From: Chelydra serpentina
Taxonomy: Eukaryota; Chordata; Testudines; Chelydridae
Direction: 5' to 3'
DNA length: 64,000 nucleotides
Assembly (NCBI GenBank): GCA_037349315.1
Contig: JBAIAC010000027.1
Coordinates: 7,755,501-7,819,500, forward strand
The notes beneath the pieces were generated by a model. That model was not told where the DNA came from. It did no database searches and saw nothing but the letters and a program-made list of their open reading frames with translations. Each line of letters starts with the position of its first letter. The stretch's first letter is position 1. Made by a program: the position numbers and the translations under genes. Positions 11,206 to 23,238 of the stretch are shown in pieces.

Positions 11206-13589
11206 TATAAAGAACACAGGAGAACATGATGGTTAAATACACATTAATGAAAGCTCAGAGCTGCTGGGTCATTGATTCAGGGCCTCAGATGCAAAGATAA
11301 GCAGGCTGCATGTTCTTTTTCTAGCTGGAGAAGAGTGCATTATGTTACTGACGGAACAGACTCCCCTGTGACTTATTTAGAAAATTCCTATCCGTAAAAT
11401 TTCACGTTTCGCATGGGAAGCCACAGACCAGTCTCAAAGCTGCTGACTGAGTCAAATAGCCTGTCTTCACTAGAGAAATAAGTAGCATTTAATATAGAGT
11501 TGTACTACAGTGGATATCTAACGTGTTGTAAAGACTTTACAAATGATCATGCCAAGCACAGCAAAACACCTAGAGGAGGAGAAAAAAATGTATTCCTTGG
11601 TTGGGAAGATATTGAACGTTGCTGAGCCGTGCCAGAAATAGTATATTGGGGTGAGAGGGGGGGTTAAGGAAAGAATTTCCCTGGCTTTCCTGCTAAAAAT
11701 AAATCCCAACATCTCATAAGAGGAGCAGTTGTAATAAATTGAAAGATATTGGCGATTGGTCTGATCCAAAATCCATTCAAGTCAACAAGGCTCTTTCCAT
11801 TGACGTTGGAGTATGCCAGTGTAGCAGTAAGGGTCTGATCCTGAAAATGCCCTCAATGCCTACAGAGAAAAAAGATCATCTACTTTGGGTTATCGGTGTA
11901 ACTCGCAAAGCTTGTGGATGATCTATAAAGCAGCACAGAACATAGAAAGTGTACGTGTGCCTGGATAAGGCTGATGAAATGGATGTTGTCCCAGTAACTA
12001 ACCGGTTACATTTGTAAATAGCACAGTTGCTGTTGAAACATATTTGTGGAGATAACTTACAAATATAGCATGACAGTAGAAGAGGGAAAAAGGCTGGCCT
12101 CATTTCGCTGAGTTTAAGCGATTCCATCTGTTGTCTGAGCTGCAGCGGATGCTTGGGACTGGAATGTTCTTATTTGCCCTTAAAGCCAACACTTTTCTCT
12201 GTGTTTGGAGGCCCGTAAACAATTGGTCACACCTCTATTACAGCTGTTCCCTTGCTTCATCTAGGCTACTACACCCTGTCCCCCTCTGACTGTTTTTCCA
12301 GGGTGAAATTACCATCTTAGCAGACCAACCAAGATCATTAACTGCTCACGTATGGCATTCTGGACCTCTGAAATCTTGATTTTGGAGAGTGAGGTCATTC
12401 ATGTATGCACAACTAGGAGGCTTTAGGCATTTTGTTTGACCTCTTTCTTTCTTCACACCAATTCCCAATTCACCAAGAGGTAACTTCTGAGGCCCTTCTG
12501 ATAGTTACAGTAATCACATTTACCCTCATTTGGAGCTGGCATATGAAATATTGGCGCTGTCCTTTTTTGTTCTTTATGGAATTATAATTTATCCTTAAAT
12601 GGACAACTGGAAGTTCCAGGGTCAGCCTCCTCCTCCAAATGTAGTCAGGTGTTGAAGATCTAATCCTAGGAGGTATTAACTGTCCTCATCTCCCACAGGT
12701 AAAGATCAGCTATGTAGAGTCAATGAAACTCTCACACACTGGATAAGTTCACAACTCTGCAGTATAATTACACAACTCAAATAACACAGTGGATGTGGAG
12801 AACATGTGTCTTCAAACCAAGGAAGTTTTATCTGTCCTCCATTTAGTGTTGGTAATTTAGGGCTTCTTTATGGTTCAGTCAGTGTCTGCCTTTAGCCTGG
12901 TTATTATGAGACAGTGAAGATCTAGCCTATTTCTGTGTCAACACTAGGCATTCTTTTTAAAAACATCCAACTGTTCAATGTTATTGAAAATGCACAAAGC
13001 AGGAGAGAATCCAGCTCATTCTCCTTTAGCTATGTTGGCTCTTCAGGACTAACAGGAGTAAACAATAGCGCCAATCATTGACCATTGTGGTAGGTCCTGT
13101 ACAAACAGACTTTGTCAATGAAGCTAGCTGAGAGGACTCCCAGACACCACCTCTGTAGTGTAAAAAGGGACCATGGCTATGTAAACCCTTTACTAATTGC
13201 AGTTTAAAATATCCAGTTTGGCTAGCCTAGCAGCCTGGGTTTCTTTTGCCAGATGTGAAACATGCTGCATAGCACTGGCAGACACAGAGATCTGGGCTCA
13301 CCAAATCGGCTGAGAGCGGAGGGAAATGGAAACCCAAACATATTTGTTGAATATGCTTTTATTAATCTCAGATGACGATAAAGGCATCCCCCACCCCACC
13401 CAGGGCTTTCTCGGTAAACTCTACCTCTTCAGTTTTAACAAATTATCTCCATCTCGGTTGTGTTTTTGCTAGCATCTCTGTGGAGTGCCAGTTGTTACTG
13501 CCAGCACATTGTGTGTCCTCTCTAAGGAAGAATGCGAATGGAGACTTGAGTATAAACTAGCAGAGAACCTGTAAATATGGCCCCTGAGG
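11206..13589. other. Non-coding stretch with minor repeat traces
   Basis: No coding exon. A diverged short repeat of the 'gtctgatccaaaatccattc' type lies at about 11757-11850. The rest is featureless to me. Confidence 0.5.
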
Positions 13590-13808
13590 CAGGACTGGAG
13601 AATAGAACCAGGACTTCTGTGTTCCATTTACAGCTATGTCTTCCTGTGTGACATCCTGCAAACTGCTTAACTTCTCTGAGCTGTGGTTCACCGATTTGGA
13701 AAATGGTTATTAAAATACTTCAGAGGGTTGGTGGAATGCTCAGTTAATGTTTGCACATTGCTTCAAAATCCCTGACTGAAAGGGGCAACAGAAATGAAGT
13801 GTTATTAA
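13590..13808 (+). repeat. MIR-type SINE
   Basis: Recognisable order: 'gaaccaggacttctgtgttc', 'cttcctgtgtgacatcctgc', 'gatttggaaaatggttatta', 'cagttaatgtttgcacattg', 'aaatccctgactgaaagg'. Diverged. Confidence 0.6.
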
Positions 13809-14240
13809 CACACTTAAATTTTCTTTAATTGCTCTTCCCAGCACCAGGTCTCTCTGCAAAAACATACACTCGGTGAACCTATCCATGGATTACTCTGATC
13901 GGTTTCTAAGACCTACTTTATGGTGACAATGAGAATATCTTTTCCTTAGCACATTGGTCAGTAATACACAGCGAGATGGCGTGTTACTTCATGGGCACAG
14001 TGGGCCAAATTGTGCCATCAGTTAAATGTATGCAACCCCCCTGCTGTTGTCAGTCAGAGGGTAAATGAGGCCATAGTTTTGCTCTGTCCCAGTACACCAG
14101 CTAGTTACTGGGCCTTTTTATTAATACAAAAGAGAAATACCAGTTTCCCAGTTGCAGTTACTTAGAATTTTGCTGCCTGCGGAAGCTCAGCCCCAGGGTC
14201 AGTTTCAAATATATATAAAAATGTTATTAAAGTTAATGCC

Positions 14241-14433
14241 TTTTCACTGTAAAAAAGGGCTGACTTATTTCATCCAAGCCCAGGCTTGGAGTTGTGTTGT
14301 GTATGTGTAATCAGAGGGAGAATACAGCAGCAACAGTCCGGTTCAAGCAGCCTTCAGTGTCACCTTTTGATACCACTGGACAAGATGGGGAGAGCTTGAT
14401 TTCACACGTTGAAATATAGCAACGTAGCTGGTT
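14241..14433 (+). repeat. Large inverted repeat, left arm (193 bp)
   Basis: This arm is the reverse complement of 15622-15814 with one visible mismatch: 'gaatacagcag' here against 'gaataccgcag' when the right arm is reversed. Homology stops sharply at both ends. No terminal repeats, target duplications or tail mark it as a known transposon. The two arms enclose 1188 bases. Near-identity implies a recent inverted duplication or ongoing gene conversion. Confidence 0.93.
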
Positions 14434-15621
14434 ATAAGGTTCTCGGGGTACATATATATCGCATAACTAGCAAAGATCCAGATTGGTGTGTGGTGGTTTT
14501 TAGAGCATCAGTGGATAAGTGGGCTTGGGAACGCCACCCATGAAATATATTAATAGTCCAAGTCAGTAGTGACGTAGACAGTCAGTACATGGGTGGGGTG
14601 CGTCCCTCGGTTTGTCAGGGAAGGGATGAAGTGGATTCACTAGTAGGGTGGACTAATCAGATCTCTTCTGCTGCAAAGCAATCCATGCTGTGTTCCGTGC
14701 AATGCAGCTTGAGAAATGATGTCTAAGTGCTGGAGTTGTTTTGACTGTACTAATGATCTAATAAGCAGACCCTGTAAAAATCTCCATCCTGAGTAGCTTA
14801 ATATGTCGGGCAACTTAACACCTTGTATTTGTGAAGAGTTTGGTGTGCCATTAAACTCTGTAGGGGCCTGGTCCAAAGCCCATTGTAGGACTCCCTTTGA
14901 CTTCAGTGGGTTTTGGGTCAGACCATAGAGTTTCAACATAATGCAGAATTCTTTGTTTCCTGTTCTAACACTGTATAGTGCTGCCCTGGGCTGTTCAACA
15001 TCTGCCGTTTTTCACTGTGGACATGGCTGCATTTCATCGAAGAGAGCAATTCTCACACATAAGAGCTGTATTTTGTAAACATGTGTGCCTTTGGGATGGA
15101 AAGCAAAGGAAAAATGTAAGATTTGATTGCTGATGATTGTGTCACAATGCTTAATTTGTATGGCTGCCAAACGAGCAGGTATCTCAGCAGTTGCCCAATG
15201 GAAAGACAAGTACCAATAACTAGTGGTTCTGCTTTACCTTAACGAGGAGATTTGAACTGAATGCTATTAGTTATTAGATTTAAACTTGTAAGAGTGCCAG
15301 CACTTTGGAATGCGATTGCACATATGATCAGCATTTGCTAATGTTAGGCGTAGGGGAGAGATGGAAGTGTTCATGGTGAATCTGCACAAGGTTACAATAT
15401 TGTGTTTTTCACACCTTGTAAACCATTTTAAAACAGCACCTGCCAAGCCAGGCTTTTGGGCCCATCTGTATAATTATTATTATCCGGTAATAGTCCTGAG
15501 AAGAAAACATGGCAACCATTTAAACCTTAATGAATTCAAACAGGCAGCCATGCGCTAATTTATTCCTGTGCAACAGAAGCCGCTTAAGGTCAGTTTATCA
15601 TGAAATAATATTTTGAAGATC
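14434..15621. other. Spacer of the 193-bp inverted repeat
   Basis: 1188 bases of unique-looking sequence with no recognised gene. A short repeat of the 'gggcctggtccaaagc ... gggttttgggtcagacc' type lies at about 14858-14930. Because the flanking arms are inverted, the spacer could change orientation by recombination between them; this is inference. Confidence 0.6.
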
Positions 15622-15814
15622 AACCAGCTACGTTGCTATATTTCAACGTGTGAAATCAAGCTCTCCCCATCTTGTCCAGTGGTATCAAAAGGTGACACTG
15701 AAGGCTGCTTGAACCGGACTGTTGCTGCGGTATTCTCCCTCTGATTACACATACACAACACAACTCCAAGCCTGGGCTTGGATGAAATAAGTCAGCCCTT
15801 TTTTACAGTGAAAA
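15622..15814 (-). repeat. Large inverted repeat, right arm (193 bp)
   Basis: Reverse complement of 14241-14433, with 192 of 193 positions matching by eye. The outer side runs into a 'gtgtgtgtgt' microsatellite at about 15825-15835. Confidence 0.93.
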
Positions 15815-18800
15815 AGCAATTATTGTGTGTGTGTCTGTTACTTTTTTCTTTCTTAAGGCTCAGTTTAATTTCATCAGCAGAACATCAAACACCTGGAGAT
15901 TTAAAAAATACTTTTTCTTCCTGCTGATATTGGTGGATTTGCCTCACAGCGTGTACTGTTGTTAAAATTAATTTTACAGGCAAATGTAAAGACTAAGGGA
16001 TGTCTTGCAAATATCTGTAGGTGTTATGTAGAGTTAGAAGAAGCTTATATCTATGAATGAACCCACACAACCTGAAAAGCCCCAACTGAACTGGTACAGA
16101 AATTCAGCAGCCTGTTTTTAGCACCATAGGTCCCCAGGAACATATCGCCTTGGCACTCAGCTTGCTGCACTGGTTCTCCATTCCATGCAGAATCCAAATT
16201 AAAGTCTCTGTTTTGGTATGGTATAGCCCTTTGTGGCACTGGGTCTAGCAGTATCAGCGAACTCCCCTCCATCCATGACCTGCTATGACAGCTACGTTCT
16301 CCTGGAACAGTGAAGTTGCCCTAGCAAGAGAGGGAGACGTGGGAGTTCTGGAGCAAGAACTTTCAGAGCAGCTAGGCCTAGTCTGTGAAACTTGTTCCCG
16401 CAAGAGACAAGAACAGGCAGAATGAAGCACTCACAGAATTAAGTGCAAAACTCATTTGTATTTCTTTGACTTCAGTAACTTCTACTCCCACATGTATATT
16501 ATATACACATTGGTATATGTAGAGGGGTGTGTGTGTGTATATAAATTATGATAAATGATATTGTTGTTAGTTCTGTTTTTAATCTATCTGTCTGAAGGTC
16601 CCCCATTACCGTAGTATCTGAGTACCTCACAATCCTTAATGTGGTCATCCTCGCAGCATCCTTTTCAGGCCGGGATGTGCTTGGAAGACATTTGGATAAT
16701 CCAGCAACAGAGCCACATAAATATCCAGATAGAGGATTAAAATTGTAGTGCTTTGTGAGCTAGATGCAAGCAACGTTCTTTGATACAAGCAGAGCCTCAT
16801 GCCTCCCAAACACCTGTCAGTCTATCAGACAGATCTGTGTTTGGGCATTTTCTAGAATAACTCCTCTCTCCCCCCCCTCCCCCCCCCCCGAGATTTTCAC
16901 ATGAAAGTTCTTATATAAGAGCAAATTATTATTATTTATTATTGCAGCTACAACTCCTGTGGGTATTATGCAGTTGGTTTGATTGTAGAATAACAGCATT
17001 AGAAAATGATTTTGTTGAGTTTGTGCTTGGTTTGAATACACAGCTATTAAAAGAGAGTTTCTTTCCTGTGTTGTGATATAACAATAACTTATTTCCAGGT
17101 TCCACATTAACACCAGTTCCATGCAGGAAGGCCGTAGTAACATCTTGTCAACCTGTGGTAGTGAATTTGGTCTCACAACAGCAAGAGGGGCAAACAAAAT
17201 GTGCTGGGTTGAGTCATAATCCTTAGCCCTATTTCTGAAAAAAAGATCATGCATTGTCTGCTTGCTAGAATAATTTACCTGTTGGATTTTAAAACCAATG
17301 AAGTGCTCAGGAAAGGATAGTAGGTTTTATCTTGTTAATACAGAGAGATGCTATCCTCTCTCCCTTGTTCCCCAGAGTATAAAAATGACCCCCTAGAACA
17401 AAGTGCATGAAAATGTTTGAAAGATCTAACCCTACTGTGATCTCACCATATAAAGCTTGGGGATCATAATATTGCGTTGTGCTATATGACAACAAGCTTG
17501 AGAATGGAAGGCACTCTCCATTTGCATGGTAATGAACCATTCTCTTCCAAGGGGTATCAAAAACAATTGAATTAGCTAATGAGATTTTACTCGAACCATC
17601 TGCCAGTCCCCTTCCCTTTCCTTGGGTGGACTGAAGTGCTGTGACAAATAAATGGACCTGTTTGGAAGGAATTGTAATTTTCTGTATTCCTTTGATCAAT
17701 GTGATTGATTCTTGCTGTAATATCACTCCGCAGGCTTTCTGTACAGAGAGGGCTGGAGCTAGAAGGAGCTGGTATGGTTGTGACCTGTCATGTGTGTAGC
17801 TTTGGGTATCTAGTAGTGCCAACCCCAAGCATTCACAAAACCATGAGATGGGCTTAAAAGTCACGGGGTTTAAAAAAAATAATCAAATATGGATTCTGTT
17901 TTGTTTGCCTTTATTTATTGAGGCTGTGAGGATCATGCTTTCAAACTGCGCTGTGGAGCCAGGAGGAAGAGAAACTGACACAGTTTCATCTTTCCTGTTT
18001 TAAATTAGCTCCCAGAACTGGAGCTATAAGAAGAATGCCAAATTAGAGACTAGCAAGATACAGGGGAAGCAAAAGGCATCAGGTGTCTATTTTGGCATTT
18101 TACTGAAAGCTCTATCTTCTGGAGTCATGTAATATTATGTGAGGTGATAAATAATAGGATAATCCTTTCCAGGGAGCAAGGGACAAATGGAAAACAGAGG
18201 CAGGCTCTGCGCAGCCGTGGACGGAAGCAGAGACTGAACTCAGAGATGTGTGTGTACCTACACACGCGCACACACACGTACATACACAGCACTATATGCT
18301 GCCCTCCTGTAATCTATAAAATAGGATTCCAGGATTGCCACTCAGTGTGTCATTCTAGAATGTCTGCTGAGTCAGTATGAAGCAATAGAAATAGCTACGA
18401 GCTGAGAGCTCTTTTTGTTCAGAATATCACCAGGTTTAGTCATCACTGGGATTCACAGTCTGTTACCCAGCTTTTAAATTCTAAGCTGTTTTGACTTTAT
18501 GAATTACACCCATGTGGTATATAGCTACAGTAAGGCATGTATCTTTGCCAGGCCAAATGTCCTAGACCATTGTGATAACAGAGGTAACTCAGCCAATCAG
18601 CATCCTTACTCCACAGCTATCTTGCATATAACAGTTTCAATGGTTATATGAAGGAGGCTGCACAAAGGGTGGATTTCTTAGCCCAACCACCACCCCAGTG
18701 CTAGTCTTCATTAAGGTCCAGGACTCCGCTATTTATGTCACCTGGTCTAAATGCAAACATAACTTAGATTTGACAGTTTCCATGGAGAGGGTGGATGCTG

Positions 18801-19494
18801 ACCAGCGTTCTACCCTCCGGGAGGCTCGCTGCCCAGCCCCTCCCAAAGGCCTACACATTGATGTCCAGGGACTTACGCTTGGCCTGCTGTACCTGGGTGA
18901 ATGTTGCCCTTAATGTATAGTTTAGGAACATGAGGTCTGACTCTGATCTCACTGAGACCAGTGTAAATTGGGATGAACTCCCCTGAAGTCAGTGTGTATG
19001 TGAAAAGAGAAATTGGCTTAAGAAGCAAGCGAAGCATTTAAAGGTTACTTGGCTTTTGAGGCAATACTGGTATTTCTAGCTTGGGAAGAAACAGGCAAGT
19101 ATTAAATAGGGATGAGGCTCCTTTGGGTCCTCCTCCCCCTGCTGTCTGGGGCGCGGGGCAAGAGACTGGGGACCTTATATGCCCCTCTTTGGGCCACATT
19201 GGCTGGTTTGGTGTGGTGTGGTTTTTGTGGCTTTGTTTTGCTGACAGAGTAGTGTGCAGGGGCTTCCATCCCCTCTGGAACTCTGGGCACGTCCCCTTCA
19301 TGCTAGAACACACAGTTTGAAGCGCATCCAGCTACTCAACCAAAAGTGGGTGGAATGAGGGATCACGGGATGAGACGGTAGAAGTTTGTCGAGAGCAAGC
19401 TAACATGGAGGCTTTTGAAGCTTGAGGCTATTGTCTGTTGCCTTTGCTCCTGCACTTTGATGTGACAGAACAGTTCCTCGTGCTCTGTGTTGCT
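15815..19494. other. Non-coding stretch
   Basis: No gene recognised. Microsatellite traces: an AT/TG tract near 16500-16545, a C-rich run at 16870-16890, and a TG/CA-rich tract at 18247-18290. A diverged 'gtctgactctgatctcactg' repeat lies at about 18930-19000. The 185-codon minus-strand frame at 17307-17864 shows no domain and is judged to be chance. Confidence 0.5.
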
Positions 19495-19715
19495 GCTCCA
19501 GTGGTTAGAGCAGAAGACTTGGAGTCAGGGCCCTTGTCTCTGCCACTGTCTCACCATGTGGCCTTAGGCAAGTTGCTTACCCTCTCATAGCCTCAGTTTC
19601 CCCACCTATGAATGGCTGTACGAACACGTACCTCATGAGCTAATAGCTGTTAGTAAAGCACTCTGAGATAGCTGGATGAAATATGCTATGGAACTACAAA
19701 GTATTATTGTTGGGC
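19495..19715 (+). repeat. MIR-type SINE
   Basis: Good match to the SINE order: 'ccagtggttagagcagaag' (A-box region), 'ccatgtggccttaggcaag', 'cctcagtttccccacc', then the 'agtaaagcactctgagatag' core and 'actacaaagtattattg' tail. Confidence 0.75.
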
Positions 19716-20584
19716 TAAATTCATCCCTGGAATAATCCCATTGACTTTAATGGTAAACTCTATCCCATTAAGTCTAATCAGCGACCATTCATAGTACCCC
19801 CTTCACCAGTTTAATGAAATCTTATGGAAAAACTATCACAGGTTTATTTTCTCTCCTGATCCAAGGGCATTTCCATGGGTTTGTTTTGCTGTATTAAGTT
19901 CTGTTTTGGGGATTTTGGGGGAAGAGAGGTTTTTCCCAATGTTTCACAGATTTCTCTTGTACCATTCTGCCCAGATATTCAACCCTGTTGTGCGGTGAAC
20001 ATGAGCTGAGATGTGTCCTGCCCCCTTAGCGAGTGACTGTCTTTGTGCACTCCATTTTTCTCAAATGCATTTGGTATGTTTCATCTCCCTCTCCTCTGAG
20101 TGCCCTCTGCCTTTTCTGCCTGGCCAACGCAAAAGCCCTTGCGACTGGAGGCTGAGAGATGGTGAAAATGAGCTGTCTCACTTCCCTGCCACTTCAGACG
20201 GCCTGCAGGGCCATCACAGATGCTTTCGCTCTGCATTACTGAAGCTCTCATTCGTCAGCACATAGTGGCACTTAGAGTCGGATGCAAACAGCCCCAGGAG
20301 AATTGTTTGTTCTTTGGCGAGCTCGAAAAACTGGTTCCCAGCACTTTTAGACATTCCCATAATTGAATATAATTTGCCATTAGATTAATCTCTCTCTACT
20401 GTTCACTAATGAGTCTGGTATATAGCTACTTTCCAACCTCAGCTTCTCTGCGATGCTAAGGCTCTGGAGGGTTCATAGGTAATGTATAATTTGTCCTCAC
20501 TGTACTCTGAGTCAGCTGAATACAGTGACCTATAGGCTGGGTTCTTTACTGCCAAGTAGGACATATCTGGGGGAGGAAGGGAGT

Positions 20585-20789
20585 GTAGGAGGCAGTGCTG
20601 TCTAATGATTAGCACTTAGGTATCTGGGAGCCAAGACTCCTGGGTTCCACTGCTATCTTTGTCACTGACTCATTTAGTGATGTAACCCCTGTGTGCCTTG
20701 CTTTCTCTGCCTGTAAAATAGGGATATAATTAAAGTTTGTAAAGAATTTTTGAGGTCCTCAAATGACTGGACAATAGGTAGATAAGTGT
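20585..20789 (+). repeat. MIR-type SINE
   Basis: 'ggaggcagtgctgtctaatg', 'actcctgggttccactgct' in the B-box region, 'ctgcctgtaaaatagggata' and a 'tttgtaaagaatttttgagg' core. It lies directly upstream of the tract interrupted by the Harbinger element. Confidence 0.7.
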
Positions 20790-20837
20790 TACAATCCTGA
20801 CGTTACAAATGGGAAACCTGAGGCATAGAGAAGCTAA
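20790..20837 (-). repeat. MIR-type SINE fragment next to the Harbinger insertion
   Basis: Reads 'aaatgggaaacctgaggcat' then 'agagaagctaa', the complement of the SINE 3' half. Related minus-strand SINE sequence resumes at about 24920, beyond the Harbinger element, so the transposon may have split this copy. Confidence 0.5.
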
Positions 20838-21239
20838 GGGCATGGCTACACTTGCGAGTTAGAGCGCATTAAAGCAGCCCCGTGTGCTCTAACTCACGAT
20901 GCATCCACTCTGGCAAGGCAGGTAGAGTGCTCCGACTCCGCGGCTGGAGCGCTCCTGGTAATCCACTTCGGCAAGTGGAATAACGTTTGATGCGTCCACG
21001 CTGGAATGCCGCAGCACCAGTGTGGACGCCCTGGTCTGTTAATGTGCTCTGATCGGCCCCCAAAAGTGTCCCACAATGCTTGTTCTAGCCACTCTGGTTA
21101 TCAGTTTGAACTCTACTGCCCTGCCCTCAGGTGACCAACTGTCAGACCCGCCCTTTAAATTCTCTGGGGATTTTGAAAATCCCCTTCCTGTTTGCTCAGC
21201 CAGGCGTGGAATGCTCTCAATGAATCTTTCCAGGTGATC

Positions 21240-22981
21240 AGGCCTCCACGCGCCAGGCAATCCCCAGTCTGGAGCAATGGCGAGGTGCTGGACCTCATCA
21301 GTGTTTGGGAGGAGGAAGCCATCCAGTCCCAGCTGCGGTCCAGATGTAGGAATTACGATACCTTCGGGCAGATATCAAGGGACATGGTGGAAAGGGGCCA
21401 TGACCGGGACGCAGTGCAGGGTTAAAGTGAAGGAGCTGCGGAATGTCTACCGCAAAGCCTGCGAGGCAAACGGCTGCTCCGGTGCTGCCCCCGTGACCTG
21501 CCGTTTCTACAAAGAGCTGGATGCAATACTTGGGGGCGACCCCACCTCCACTCCGAGGACCACCATGGACACTGCAGAGCCCAGTCTAACAAGGCAGGAG
21601 GAGGAGCAGCAAAGCGGGAGCGAGGGTGCTGAGGAGGAGGAAAACACCCCGGAATCCCATGATGCATGCAGCCAGGAGCTGTTCTCAAGCCAGGAGGAAG
21701 GTAGCCAGTTGCGGCGGCCGGTGCTTGGGGAAGGACGAATTCCAGAGGAGGTTCCCGGTAAGCGGCTTTTATTTTGGGAAGGAAATTATTCAGTGCGGCT
21801 CTTGGGGCGAGGGTTAGGGCTGCATGCATGCCTAGATGCAGAATAGGGCGTTGTGCTCTTTCACATCGCGATAATCAGCCTCAGTGATCTCTTCAAAGGT
21901 CTCATCCAGAAGTTGGGCAATGCGCTTGCGCAGGTTTATTGGGAGAGACACTGTGGTCCTTGTCCCAGTCAGGCTAACATATCCGCGCCACTGTACCATG
22001 AGGGGCGGGGGGACCATTGCTGCACACAGGCAAGCTGCATATGGGCCAGGGTGGAAACCGCATTGTAGTAGAAGACCCTCCCTTGCTTCCCGGGTCATCC
22101 TCAGCAGCGAGATATCTTCCAGGATGAACTCCTGTGAAAAATGTGGGGACAGTATTCAGCATAGGGGCCCCCTAGAGCTGTTGGCTCTCCCCAAGGCACA
22201 GAAACCCAGAGGACAGGACGGACATGAAACAATCAGTTCCCCCTTGACCCTGTGCTTACTCACCATTTTGGGGCTCCTGTGGATTATGTGCGCTTGCTTT
22301 GGGACGGGCAAATGATGCTATTGTGTAGACTGTGCTTTCCCTCCTTAAGTAGGGGGGAATCATTGCTCTGTCTTGTGTGAACAATGCTGCCTCTGTTAAG
22401 TGTTGCATTTTGCCTTTACAGATGCAACCTTGGGATCTCAACCGGCCGAGAGACTGCAAAGAATCAGGAAGAGGCCACGTAGAATCAAAGAAGACATGCT
22501 GCATGAAGTAACGCAGCAGTCACTTAACGAGAATCTAAAAATGCAGGAGTGGAGGGAGAGTGAAAGGAGGATCCGGCAGCAGAATGAGGAGCGCTGGCAC
22601 CAAAGCGCGGTGCTCCGGCAGCAAAGCACGAATCGACTGATAAGCATCATGGAGCACCAAGCGGACTCGATCCAGGTGCTCATAGCCATGCAGGCGGAGC
22701 ACTACCGCGCCTGCACCCCCCCTGCAGCCCTTGTCCCAAAACTCTTTCCCTTGTGCCCCTACCTCACCTCCAACCCATTTTCCCCAACATCCAGGTTCTT
22801 ACCGCCACCAGCTGCCTCCAACACCTGTAGCTTCACCACCCAGCCCTGCAAACTACGACCCTCACCCACTGCACTCACCCCCATCACCATGCATTGTAGC
22901 CAGCCTGAAGTGCAGCACTCACTGCACAGCACTCCAGACAGGAAGGCTGAATATGAGAACAGGACATACGCAAATCTGTGA
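21240..22981 (+). pseudogene. Harbinger Myb/SANT-like DNA-binding protein (broken)
   Basis: Two exons. The first, about 21240-21757, encodes a trihelix/SANT-like domain starting near SPVWSNGEVLDLISVWEEE with a second helix RNYDTFGQISRDMVERG. A frameshift near 21410-21420, just after HDRDAV, moves the continuation (CRVKVKELRNVYRKA) to another frame, apparently by loss of a few bases in a GCAGTGCAG repeat. An acidic linker follows. A donor (g|gtaagc at 21757/21758) and an acceptor (ttacag|atgc at 22421/22422) join to the second exon, which carries a basic segment (RIRKRPRRIKED), a helical Gln/Arg-rich segment and a proline-rich tail ending at TGA 22979-22981. The first codon may be a lost ATG (AGG at 21240-21242). 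In this superfamily the protein accompanies the transposase to the transposon ends. Confidence 0.85.
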
Positions 22982-23238
22982 TTGTCCCGTTCTCTCTCTT
23001 CCCCCCCCCCCCCCCCCCCCAGCCCTTTCTGTGTCCCAAGCAGTTGTGTTTCTTTTTATAAATGAATTTTCTTTTCAATAAATGGACTTTTTGGCTTTGG
23101 AAACATTCTTTATTATTGCAAAAAGTAAAAGATACCTTAGCCCAGGAAAGCAACAGGCACTGCAAGTCAGCGTAGCAAACACAGATTCCTACTAACATTG
23201 GAACCACTGCACTTCGCTCCCGCGCAGGGCACCAAACA

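Noticed and set aside
16817..17254. 145-codon minus-strand open frame
   Set aside because: Contains codons from a C run and an ATT-rich tract. No recognisable family.
17307..17864. 185-codon minus-strand open frame
   Set aside because: No domain, signal or family resemblance, and AT-rich low-information sequence. By rough estimate, about one open frame of this length is expected by chance in six frames of 64 kb.
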